Position numbers and translations under genes: made by a program | The notes under the pieces: generated by a model | Databases searched by the model: none | What the model saw: the letters and a program-made list of their open reading frames with translations, nothing else | What the model was told of the DNA's origin: nothing | Source of the DNA: JBCDCB01 sp039182735 | GTDB taxonomy: Bacteria > Planctomycetota > Phycisphaerae > Phycisphaerales > UBA1924 | Assembly: GCA_039182735.1 (NCBI GenBank) | Contig: JBCDCB010000035.1 | Span: 1 to 35,144, forward strand | Direction of reading: 5' to 3' | DNA: 35,144 nucleotides | Part shown: piece by piece, positions 8,174-15,689 of the stretch | Position numbering within the stretch: position 1 is the stretch's first letter | Layout of the letters: every line of letters starts with the position of its first letter

Positions 8174-9097
8174 TCAGATGAAGAGCGTGTGGACCTGGAA
8201 GAAGGGCGTGAGCAGCATCGCGATGAAGATCGACAGCCCGAAGGGCATCTCGGTCTTCGCGAAGGGGTAGATCGAGTGGAGCTTGCGCTTGGTGACGAGA
8301 GCGACGAGCGTCGCCGTCGCCATGATCTGCAGTCGCGCCGCGAGCTTGCCGTGCATCAGCAGGTTGCACACGCCGAAGACCGCCGCGATGAAGAGCGTGT
8401 TCGCGAGGATCGGCCAGGTGTACGAAAATCCGAGCAGCGCGCCGAGCGCGGCGAGCATCTTCACGTCACCGCCGCCAAGACCGCGCGACATGAACCCGAA
8501 GATCCCGATGCCCACGCACAGCGCGAAGCCCTGGAAGCAGTTCCACGGGCTCGTCACGCCGAGCCACTCCGCGATCGGCGTCAGTTGCGGCACGAGCGCG
8601 ACCAGCGGCTCGAACGTCAGGTTCAGGCTCAGCCCGATCAGCAGCGCCGGGTAGTTCAGGCGGTTGGGGATGATGCGCGCCGCGGCGTCCGTCCACGCGC
8701 CGTAGCCCGCGATGAGATACGTCAGAAAGATCAGGAACCAGCCGCGGGTCTGCCCCGCGGGGGCCAGCGACTCGGGCGCGAACCAGATCACGGTCGAGGC
8801 GATCGCCGCCGTCAACACCGCGAGCCCCCACCAGAAGTTGGTCGGCCCGAAGACGCCCGCTTCCGACGCCTTGATCGGATGCTCGGGACGCTCCTCGTCG
8901 AGGAACGTTGCCGGCGCGTCGTCCGGGGTCGCGGCCTCTTCTTCGACTACCGCTTCGAGCGTCGGCTCGGTGGGGTCGTTCTCGCGAGCGGTCTCGTCTG
9001 GCATGCGGGGCTCCGCGCGGCGAGCGGTGGGGGCGTCCCCAGATGCCGCGTGCTTCCTGAACATTGTGTCATAGAGCGAGGGGGAGGTCGAGGTCAC
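8174..9097 (-). CDS. Prepilin peptidase, A24 family (TadV/CpaA-like)
   Basis: A 307-residue polytopic membrane aspartyl peptidase that should cleave the leader peptides of the Flp pilins and TadE-like pseudopilins. The two catalytic aspartates of the family are visible: D137 in AWTDAAARIIPN and D211 in GLGGGDVKML. Hydrophobic helices run through residues 89-300. The first 85 residues are a hydrophilic, acidic, low-complexity extension not usual in TadV proteins, which are about 150-180 residues. The best start is GTG at 9097, with GGAG eight bases upstream; a later Met (about residue 32) would shorten the extension but not remove it. No methyltransferase-type zinc domain is seen. Confidence 0.87.
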   Translation of the reverse strand: MTSTSPSLYDTMFRKHAASGDAPTARRAEPRMPDETARENDPTEPTLEAVVEEEAATPDDAPATFLDEERPEHPIKASEAGVFGPTNFWWGLAVLTAAIASTVIWFAPESLAPAGQTRGWFLIFLTYLIAGYGAWTDAAARIIPNRLNYPALLIGLSLNLTFEPLVALVPQLTPIAEWLGVTSPWNCFQGFALCVGIGIFGFMSRGLGGGDVKMLAALGALLGFSYTWPILANTLFIAAVFGVCNLLMHGKLAARLQIMATATLVALVTKRKLHSIYPFAKTEMPFGLSIFIAMLLTPFFQVHTLFI

Positions 9098-9277
9098 TGT
9101 TCTGGCTCCGAGTCTGACGTGCGAAGTTGACCGGGCGCAGCGGGTGTCGCGCTGCCCGGGGTGTACGGGCCCGGTCCGAGCCGGACAGCCGTACGTGAAG
9201 CGTCAAATGCCCGGCGGAAGTGGGCAAACACTTTGTTGAGAGAGACTCGGGCGATCGGTTTGCGTCGTGCCGCGCCC

Positions 9278-9309
9278 AAAAACACACCACGCCCGGGCGG
9301 ACCCGGGCG
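9278..9309 (-). terminator. Rho-independent terminator after the Flp pilin gene
   Basis: On the minus strand an 8-bp GC stem (CGCCCGGG, loop TCCG, CCCGGGCG) is followed within eight bases by TTTTT. It lies about 50 bases after the stop of the 70-residue pilin gene and about 180 bases before the prepilin peptidase gene. Most pilin transcripts should therefore end here. The rest of the 260-base gap (9098-9357) shows nothing else convincing. Confidence 0.7.
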
Positions 9310-9357
9310 CGGCGTTGGTTGATCAGATGGTCGGCGTCACGAGGACGCCGAGCGGCG

Positions 9358-9570
9358 TCAGTTCATGAAGCCGCCGGGATCGACGTTGCTGGTCTCGCCG
9401 TCCAGTTCGTCCTTACGAGCCTGGAACTGGTCGAGGGCGTACTTGCCGAACTTGTAGATGACGATGAGGACGATGAGGGCGATGATGATGAGCAGGACCC
9501 ACTCGACGGTGCCGGGACCGGACTCATCTTCGTGCAAGCGGCGAGCAACGTTCTTGAAGCGATCGATCAT
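9358..9570 (-). CDS. Flp-type pilin, 70 residues
   Basis: A short protein with a charged leader (MIDRFKNVARRLHEDESG), then PGTVEW and a long hydrophobic helix (VLLIIIALIVLIVIY), ending in a polar tail of about 25 residues. Size, layout and neighbours indicate a Flp/Tad pilin or pseudopilin. If cleavage is after ESG, Glu is at +5 as in the family but Pro is at +1; cleavage after the second Gly puts Glu at +3. ATG 9570 has GGAG six bases upstream; an in-frame extension to 9702 has no support. The gene is followed by a strong terminator and preceded by a structured leader, which suggests it is expressed at a different level from the rest of the unit. Confidence 0.8.
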   Translation of the reverse strand: MIDRFKNVARRLHEDESGPGTVEWVLLIIIALIVLIVIYKFGKYALDQFQARKDELDGETSNVDPGGFMN

Positions 9571-9623
9571 GGTTTTCTCCAAAGCATTCAGATGGGATGC
9601 AAAGGCGGTCTTGTGGAAGGTAC

Positions 9624-9666
9624 GGGGTTTCTGCCGCGTATATCGGGAACTTCCCGAGAAAACCCC
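9624..9666 (-). other. Nested stem-loop in the gap between the two pilin genes
   Basis: On the minus strand GGGGTTT pairs with AAACCCC as an outer stem. Inside it TCGGGA, loop AGT, TCCCGA forms a second stem. The element lies 27 bases after one pilin gene and about 54 bases before the start of the next, in a 122-base gap otherwise without features. It could be a 5' leader structure, a processing site or a partial terminator; there is no U-tract after the inner stem. Confidence 0.45.
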
Positions 9667-9692
9667 TGACAAAGCGTTCGAAGTCGCCCTTG

Positions 9693-9866
9693 TTAGGGGC
9701 ACGGAAGGGCGATGACGGCGGAGACGCGGTAGAAGTACTCGTTGAGCATATCGACGAAGTTGGGATAGAACGCCGCGAACGGGATCGTGATCCCAGCGGT
9801 CACGAGCAGATACTCGAAGGTCAGGGTCGCTCGTTCGCAGGCGTGTATTTCAGAGAATGTCGGCAT
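9693..9866 (-). CDS. Small Flp-like pilin, 57 residues
   Basis: A 57-residue protein with a short leader (MPTFSEIHACERA) and a hydrophobic segment TLTFEYLLVTAGITIPFAAF, followed by a tail of about 24 residues. The FEYLLV core matches the Glu-Tyr motif of Flp pilins (Glu +5, Tyr +6), but the residue before the inferred cleavage site is Ala, not the usual Gly. ATG 9866 has GGAG seven bases upstream; the longer in-frame start at 9944 would run into tadA. The gene lies 20 bases after tadA. It could be the structural pilin, a minor pilin or a diverged copy. Coding is likely; the exact role is an inference from context. Confidence 0.7.
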   Translation of the reverse strand: MPTFSEIHACERATLTFEYLLVTAGITIPFAAFYPNFVDMLNEYFYRVSAVIALPCP

Positions 9867-9886
9867 TTCTACGCTCCGGCACAGGG

Positions 9887-11056
9887 CTATTCGAGCCCCA
9901 TGATCCGCCGGGTCAAGTTGACGTGCTCGCCGAGACCTTTCCAAGTGACCTCATCAGCGAGCTGCGGGCGCGTGCCCGTCCATTCAAGCATGGGAAACTC
10001 TTTGGCCGTGTCAAGCGAGAAAATGTCGGTGACCACGTAAGTGTTGGTCTCTTCGTTGATCCCGATCTCCGAAACGTGGGTAATCAGACGCCGACCGTTA
10101 TGCAGACGTGCCGCCTGCACCACCAGGTCGATCGCGCCGCCCACCTGACGACGCAGCGCCGGCAGCGGCAGACCCAGGTCCGCCATCATGCACATCGTCT
10201 CCAAACGCCCGCAGGCCTGCCCGGGCGTCTCGGCGTGCAGCGTCGCCATCGACCCCGAGTGTCCGGACGACATCGCCTGCAGCATGTCCAGCGCCTCGCC
10301 TCGCCGGCATTCGCCGACCACGATGCGGTCCGGACGCATTCGCAGGGACGCGACAAACAAGTCTCGCACCGTGACCTGTCCCTTGCCGTAGACGTCCGCC
10401 GGGCGGGCTTCCATCTGCACGACGTGCTGCTTCTGGACCTGCAGTTCTCGCGTGTCCTCGATGACGACGATGCGTTCCGCGTCGTCGAAGGCGGTGGAGA
10501 GGATGTTCAGCAGCGTCGTCTTTCCGGAGCCCGTGCCGCCCGAGATGATGATGTTCTTCGCGGCCTGCACCGCCATCAGCACGAACTCGAGCGCCTCGGC
10601 TGTGATGGACTTCACGTCGATCAGGAACGACGGGTCGATCGCCTTCGTCGAGAACTTGCGGATGTTGATCGACACGCCCTTTGCCGCGATGGGCGGCAAA
10701 ATGATGCAGATACGCGAGCCGTCGGGCAGGCGTCCGTCGAGGATGGGGTCCTGCTCCGAGATGGTCTTCCCGACGAACTGAGCGATGTGGTTCGCCGCCG
10801 ACATGACCTCCTGATCGTCGCGGAAGGTGATCCCCGTGTGCTCGATCTGGCCCTTGCGTTCGATGAAAACATCGTCGGCGCCGTTGACCATGATCTCGGA
10901 GATCGACGCGTCTTCGAGCAGCGGGACGAGCGGGCGCAGGAAGAAGTTGAAGCTCTTCTGGTACGCCTCCGCGACGCCGCTCAGCGCCGGCACGTCTTCC
11001 GCCGTCGCGACCGCGTTCTCGGCCCCGCCTTGCTGGCCTTCCTCAGATCCCGACAT
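9887..11056 (-). CDS. tadA: TadA/CpaF-type secretion ATPase
   Basis: A 389-residue hexameric ATPase of the Tad/type II/IV secretion superfamily that powers Flp pilus assembly from the cytoplasmic side. Visible motifs are Walker A GGTGSGKT (173-180), the Asp/Arg-rich region VVIEDTRELQ (about 197-206), Walker B RIVVGE (244-249) and the His box GHSGSMATLHAETP (about 265-278). The N-terminal domain also fits CpaF (SISEIMVNGADDVFIERKG), but the N-terminus is shorter than in many TadA proteins. ATG 11056 has GAGGTGG upstream. It is the first gene of the minus-strand Tad unit and is divergent from the secretin gene. Confidence 0.95.
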   Translation of the reverse strand: MSGSEEGQQGGAENAVATAEDVPALSGVAEAYQKSFNFFLRPLVPLLEDASISEIMVNGADDVFIERKGQIEHTGITFRDDQEVMSAANHIAQFVGKTISEQDPILDGRLPDGSRICIILPPIAAKGVSINIRKFSTKAIDPSFLIDVKSITAEALEFVLMAVQAAKNIIISGGTGSGKTTLLNILSTAFDDAERIVVIEDTRELQVQKQHVVQMEARPADVYGKGQVTVRDLFVASLRMRPDRIVVGECRRGEALDMLQAMSSGHSGSMATLHAETPGQACGRLETMCMMADLGLPLPALRRQVGGAIDLVVQAARLHNGRRLITHVSEIGINEETNTYVVTDIFSLDTAKEFPMLEWTGTRPQLADEVTWKGLGEHVNLTRRIMGLE

Positions 11057-11112
11057 CGACCCACCTCGTCTCTTGGGTTATTCGCACGCGGCGCGAGTAT
11101 CCGCGCTCGGAA

Positions 11113-11146
11113 GGGTTGCGGCAAACCGGCCCGCCCATCGCAACCC
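11113..11146. promoter_or_regulatory. Inverted repeat in the divergent tadA/secretin promoter region
   Basis: GGGTTGCG and CGCAACCC are perfect 8-base arms separated by 18 bases, in the middle of the 177-base gap between two divergent Tad-locus genes (11057-11233). The position suits an operator acting on both directions or a transcribed hairpin. No clear -10/-35 pair was found beside it. Confidence 0.4.
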
Positions 11147-11233
11147 CGCTCTGGTGGCGGCGACCGTGTTCGGGTAGTCTGCCACACCGAAGAAGTCGGC
11201 GGCCTGTTCGGCGCCAACGGAGAAGGAGTGGAC

Positions 11234-13243
11234 ATGCTGGCCCCTCGCTCTGACCGAAGCGCATGGATCGTTCGGATCGGCGTCTGCCTGTGGGCGTTCG
11301 CTGCGCCGTCCGGTGCGCTCGCACAGAACATCCCCGCCACCACGCAACCGACGATCGATCCAAACGCGCTCGTCCAAAACGCGCTGCAGCCCGTGCAGAC
11401 GGCGCAGCAGCAAGCTCAGCAGCCGCAGGCGCAGCCCGCGCCCCCAGCGGCGGCGCCCGCGCCCAATGTCGCACCGCAGGGCGCGGCACCGGCGGAGGAA
11501 GACGACAACTCCTACAGCGTCGTCCGCGTCTCCGAGTTCCTCACCGTTGACATGTTCGTCAACAACGCAGAACTCCGTGACGTCCTCCAGCAGCTCGCCA
11601 TCCAGACCCGGCGCAACATCGTTCCCTCGGGCGACGTTGGTGGGAACGTCACCGCGAACGTCTTCGGCGTCTCCTTCTACGACGCCCTCGAAGCCCTGCT
11701 CAACGCCAACGGCTTCGCCTTCATCGAGCGAGGCGACTTCATCTTTGTCTACACGATGGAAGAGGCCGAGCAGATCCGCGACCGCGAACGTGGGTTCGTG
11801 ACCAGGGTCCTGCACCTCGATCACCTGCCCGCGACCGAGGCCGTCCGATTCACGCAGCACCTCGTCTCCGAAGACGGGCGCATGGAAGCCACGCAGGACG
11901 CCGGCAGCGACAGCGGCGGCGGCGACGGGCTCTCCCTGGGCGGCGAGGTCACCAGCGAATCGGGCCGCGTCTACCAGCCCACCGTGGACGAGTTCGCGAT
12001 GACCAACGCCGTCGTCGTCTACGACTACGAAGACCGCGTACGCGAAATCGAACGCCTGCTCCTCGAACTCGACACCCGCCCCGCGCAGGTCCTCGTCGAA
12101 GCCACCATCGTGCAGGCGATGCTCACCGAGGCCAACGCATTCGGCGTGGACTTCGCGCTCATTTCCGATGTCCAGTTCAACGACTTCTTCGGGCTCCCGG
12201 GCAGCTTCAACCCGCTCGGATTCGTCTCCGAGCCGGAGATGCAGGATCCGATGAACGCGCCGCCGGCCTCCACGGCAACGGCGAACCGCGAGGAGTTCTT
12301 TTCTTCCGTCCCGGGACAGACCGGCAGCGAGAACGCCGACTTCCGCGCCGGCTTCGTCATCAACGACGACATCGCCATCTTCCTCCGCGCCCTCGACCGT
12401 GTCACCGACACCACCCTCCTCGCCAACCCCAAGGTCATGACGCTCAACCGCCAGCGCGGTTACGTGCTCGTCGGTCAGCGCGTCGGCTACCTCGAGACCT
12501 TCGTCGTCGAGAACCAGATCCTGCAGACCGTCTCCTTCATCGACACCGGCATCCAGCTCGACTTCCGCCCCTACGTCGGCAAGGACGAAACCGTCCGCAT
12601 CGAACTCAGCCCGCAGGTCTCATCCGTCTCCTTCCGCTCGGTCACCACCGCCTCCGGCATCAACCAGGACATCCCCGACGAAGACGTCCAGCAGATCACC
12701 ACGCACGTCACGATCCCCAAAGACTCGACCGCGGTGCTCGGCGGTCTCTTTACCGAGAGCACCACCCTCGAACGCCGCCAGGTCCCGGTTCTGGGAGACA
12801 TCCCGCTCATCGGCAACGCCTTCCGCGGCTACGACGACAACACCATCCGCAACGAGATCATCTTCCTCGTCAAGCCCACCGTGATGAACGATCGCATGGT
12901 CATCGACGCGGGCGAGGACGCTGTCGCGTTCTCCGATCAGGTCCGCGTTGGCTCGCGCCAGGGCCTGCTCCCGTGGAGCCGTGAGCGCCAGTCCACTCGC
13001 CTGAACGTCGAAGCCGAGCGCTACGCGGCGGAGGGTGACATCGAGCGGGCCATGTGGGCGATCAGGCGTTCGCTCGAGCTCAACCCCGTGCAGCCCGAGG
13101 CGATCCGTATCCGCGAACGCCTCGTCAAGAATCAGGAGTGGTGGCCCCGGGCCAGCATGCTCGACCAGATGTTCGACAGCGAAATCGACTCGGCGTTCCC
13201 CGGGCTCACGAGCGAGCAGCCCGCACCGGTCGAGGACAACTGA
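11234..13243 (+). CDS. Secretin (GspD/PilQ/CpaC-like outer-membrane channel)
   Basis: A 669-residue secretin. The signal peptide ends at GALA-Q (about residue 30). A Gln/Pro/Ala-rich linker follows, then a short N-terminal secretin domain (about 105-173, VDMFVNNAELRDVLQQLA) and an N1-like domain (TRVLHLDHLPATEAVRF). The secretin core runs from about 286 to 555: VLVEATIVQAML, LLANPKVMTLNRQ, ITTHVTIPKDSTAVLGGLF and VPVLGDIPLIGNAF are classic signatures. After the core is an extra piece of about 40 residues resembling one TPR unit (AERYAAEGDIERAMWAIRRS). ATG 11234 has AAGGAG five bases upstream; the longer frame to 9857 is antisense to tadA. It should form the outer-membrane pore for the Tad machine. 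The TPR lipoprotein gene follows after three bases. Confidence 0.93.
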   Translation: MLAPRSDRSAWIVRIGVCLWAFAAPSGALAQNIPATTQPTIDPNALVQNALQPVQTAQQQAQQPQAQPAPPAAAPAPNVAPQGAAPAEEDDNSYSVVRVSEFLTVDMFVNNAELRDVLQQLAIQTRRNIVPSGDVGGNVTANVFGVSFYDALEALLNANGFAFIERGDFIFVYTMEEAEQIRDRERGFVTRVLHLDHLPATEAVRFTQHLVSEDGRMEATQDAGSDSGGGDGLSLGGEVTSESGRVYQPTVDEFAMTNAVVVYDYEDRVREIERLLLELDTRPAQVLVEATIVQAMLTEANAFGVDFALISDVQFNDFFGLPGSFNPLGFVSEPEMQDPMNAPPASTATANREEFFSSVPGQTGSENADFRAGFVINDDIAIFLRALDRVTDTTLLANPKVMTLNRQRGYVLVGQRVGYLETFVVENQILQTVSFIDTGIQLDFRPYVGKDETVRIELSPQVSSVSFRSVTTASGINQDIPDEDVQQITTHVTIPKDSTAVLGGLFTESTTLERRQVPVLGDIPLIGNAFRGYDDNTIRNEIIFLVKPTVMNDRMVIDAGEDAVAFSDQVRVGSRQGLLPWSRERQSTRLNVEAERYAAEGDIERAMWAIRRSLELNPVQPEAIRIRERLVKNQEWWPRASMLDQMFDSEIDSAFPGLTSEQPAPVEDN

Positions 13244-13246
13244 CCG

Positions 13247-14491
13247 ATGCCCCGCACAACCGCCATCCTGCTCGGGTCCTCGGCGCTGCTGTGCCTCCCG
13301 CTTCTCGCGGGCTGCCAGGGCGGGCACGGCAAGTACACCGGCGCTTTCAAAGAAGAGGCCGAGCAGCGCATGGCGGCCCTCAAGTCGGGCACCGAGTGGG
13401 ACCTCGCCCAGCAGCAGTACCACGCGGGTGACCTCGAGCGAGCGCTCGACAGCGTCGAACGCTCCCTGGCGCTCAATCCCGACGTCCCCAAGTCGCACGT
13501 GCTCCGCGGCAAGATCCTCATCGAGATGGCCCGCATGGAGTCCGCGCTCGGCGCCTTCGACAACGCGCTCGAACTCGACAACGAGTTCGTCGAAGCCCAC
13601 TACTACAAGGGCCTGATCTACGAACGATTCCGCCGCCCGCAGGAGGCGCTGGTCTCGTACCGGCGTGCCTACGAACTCGACTCCTCCGATCCGCAGTACT
13701 TGGTCGCGGCAGCCGAGATGCTCATCGAATCCGGTCAGATCGACGCTGCACGCGAGCTGATGACCGCCGAGGCCGACCGGTTCCAGTTCAACGCCGGCGT
13801 GCAGCAGCAGCTCGGGCACATCGCGATGATCGAGGGCGACACGGCTCGTGCGATCGAGCTTTTCGAAGAGGCGGTGCTGCTGTCATCGAACGATCCGAGC
13901 GTGCTCGAAGACCTCGCTCGTGCGCAGATCAAGGGCCAGCGCTACGCCGACGCGGAGTACTCTCTGGGCCGCCTCATCGAAGAGGAGCAACTCGAAGGGC
14001 GTGTCCGCCGGGACCTGCTCCATCTGCGCGCACGCTGCCTCGTAGAGATGGACCGCCTGCTGGAAGCACGCCAGATCCTGACCGAACTCGCGCGCGAGGC
14101 GGGTGGATCGAGCGACGCCGAGACCTGGCGCCTGCTCGGCGAAGTCGCGATCGGCATGGGCGACACCTACCGCCTGCGCGAAGCCGCCAACCGTCTCATC
14201 TCGATCGATCCCGACGGGTTCAGCGGGTACCTGCTGCTCGCGTGGTGGCAGCGGATGACCAACGCGCCGGACGCCGCACTCCGCACGCTCGACCGCGCGA
14301 TCGCCGCCGGGCCAGATAACGCCGAGCCCTACACCCTCCGCAGCCTGATCCTCGCCAAGGCGGGGCGTGACGGCGAAGCGCTCGAAGCCGCCATGAACGG
14401 CTTGAAGCTCGAACCACAGAACGAACGCCTCCAGCGCCTCTACAACGGTCTGAGCGCGCGACTCACGGCGAACCCCGCCAGCGGCGGCTGA
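13247..14491 (+). CDS. TPR-repeat lipoprotein (TadD-like)
   Basis: A 414-residue protein with a lipoprotein signal: hydrophobic stretch and lipobox LLAGC, lipidated Cys at 23. At least eight TPR-like helical hairpins follow (for example LAQQQYHAGDLERALDSVER and HYYKGLIYERFRRPQEALVS), ending with a TPR near the C-terminus. In Tad systems TadD and related TPR lipoproteins assist secretin assembly, and this gene starts three bases after the secretin stop, so that role is a fair inference. It ends 12 bases from the convergent glycosyltransferase gene. Confidence 0.88.
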   Translation: MPRTTAILLGSSALLCLPLLAGCQGGHGKYTGAFKEEAEQRMAALKSGTEWDLAQQQYHAGDLERALDSVERSLALNPDVPKSHVLRGKILIEMARMESALGAFDNALELDNEFVEAHYYKGLIYERFRRPQEALVSYRRAYELDSSDPQYLVAAAEMLIESGQIDAARELMTAEADRFQFNAGVQQQLGHIAMIEGDTARAIELFEEAVLLSSNDPSVLEDLARAQIKGQRYADAEYSLGRLIEEEQLEGRVRRDLLHLRARCLVEMDRLLEARQILTELAREAGGSSDAETWRLLGEVAIGMGDTYRLREAANRLISIDPDGFSGYLLLAWWQRMTNAPDAALRTLDRAIAAGPDNAEPYTLRSLILAKAGRDGEALEAAMNGLKLEPQNERLQRLYNGLSARLTANPASGG

Positions 14492-14503
14492 TCTCCTCAG
14501 CGT

Positions 14504-15679
14504 TCACACGCCGATCGCATCGGCCTCGCCCATCGAGCGGCCGCGCCAGGAGCGCGCGCCGCGCAGGTGCCGTACGAAGCTGTCCCATTGGATCAGCGTC
14601 ATCAGCAGCACCCCGATCGGGTGCAGCGCCACCGTGGACATCGGCTGCTCCATCCGGCGCGCGATGATCGTCCGCTGCCACAGCGCGCACACGATCGACG
14701 CCAGCGCCAGCGGTGCCACGCCCGCGGGGACCACCGGCGTCAGCAGCGCCAGCGGCAACAGCGCCCACGGGCCTGCGTGCCCGAGCGCGTGGATCACCGT
14801 GAGGAACACCAGCAGCGCTGGCGCCCCGAGCCCCTCGTACGCGTTCTTCGCGAACCCGCGCCACGTCGAGCGCAGCCCGAAGTACATCCGGCATGCGCAC
14901 AGATCCGTCCCGTCGAACAGGTCGCTGTGGAACCCGGCGCCCCGCACAGCGCGCGGCATCTTGATCCCGTCGTGCATCGAGTCTTTGAACGCGCCGTGCC
15001 CGTCGATCGCCCCGTATGCCTCGCGCGAGATCAGCAGGAACTGCCCGCACCCTGCAGACGTGCCCGGCTCGCGCGTCGTACGCATTCGCGGCATCGGCAG
15101 GTACGACAACAACAGGAAGTGGATCATCGGCACGACGGCGCGTTCGATCCACGTGCCGAGCTCCTGCCTGGGCACCGTCGAGAGCAGGTCTGTTTTCAAC
15201 CGGAGCGCTTCGGCGTGCGCGCGCGAGAGCGCGTCCTCGGAGAATCGGACGTCCGCGTCGGTGAAGAGCAGCCACTCACCGCGCGCGTGCTCGCCCGCCT
15301 GCATGCACGCCCACTGCTTGCCGACCCAGCCAGCGGGCAGCGGTTCGGACCGGACCGGGCGGACGCGTTCGTCCTTCGAAGCGAGTGCTTCAAGGATTTC
15401 GGGTGTGCGATCCGTTGAGCCGTCATCGACGACAACGACTTCGAAGTCGGGGTGACCGTTCGCGAGCAGCGAGCGCACCACGCCCTCGATGTTCGCCTCT
15501 TCGTTCCGCGCGGGGATGCACACGCTGAGCTTCGCGAGCCCGTTCGCAGAGGGATTGTTCGGCGAGCGCCGGTATACGCCGCGCAGGTTGACCATCGTCA
15601 TGGTGAGGGTCAGTGCGCACACCGCGGTCCCCGCGATCGCGATCACGTACCACCAATCGATCCACGCCAGAAGCGCCAC
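14504..15679 (-). CDS. Family 2 glycosyltransferase, likely carotenoid-modifying (CrtQ-like)
   Basis: A 391-residue membrane GT2 enzyme. An N-terminal membrane helix (about 9-31) is followed by a GT-A domain with LSVCIPARNEE (51-61), VVVVDDGSTD (81-90) and the metal-binding DAD (141-143), then an acceptor region with STWRGFAKNAYEG. At least two more hydrophobic helices follow (about 286-350). GT2 enzymes of this shape include CrtQ, which glycosylates the C30 carotenoic acid in staphyloxanthin synthesis, and hopanoid-linked relatives. The acyltransferase, desaturases and aldehyde dehydrogenase beside it favour the CrtQ-like role. The GTG at 15679 has AAAGGA five bases upstream and starts 10 bases after the acyltransferase stop. 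Confidence 0.85.
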   Translation of the reverse strand: MALLAWIDWWYVIAIAGTAVCALTLTMTMVNLRGVYRRSPNNPSANGLAKLSVCIPARNEEANIEGVVRSLLANGHPDFEVVVVDDGSTDRTPEILEALASKDERVRPVRSEPLPAGWVGKQWACMQAGEHARGEWLLFTDADVRFSEDALSRAHAEALRLKTDLLSTVPRQELGTWIERAVVPMIHFLLLSYLPMPRMRTTREPGTSAGCGQFLLISREAYGAIDGHGAFKDSMHDGIKMPRAVRGAGFHSDLFDGTDLCACRMYFGLRSTWRGFAKNAYEGLGAPALLVFLTVIHALGHAGPWALLPLALLTPVVPAGVAPLALASIVCALWQRTIIARRMEQPMSTVALHPIGVLLMTLIQWDSFVRHLRGARSWRGRSMGEADAIGV

Positions 15680-15689
15680 GTCGGTCCTT

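Noticed and set aside
9857..11233. Apparent 459-residue N-terminal extension of the secretin
   Set aside because: It is antisense to tadA and lies before a signal peptide with its own AAGGAG site at 11234.
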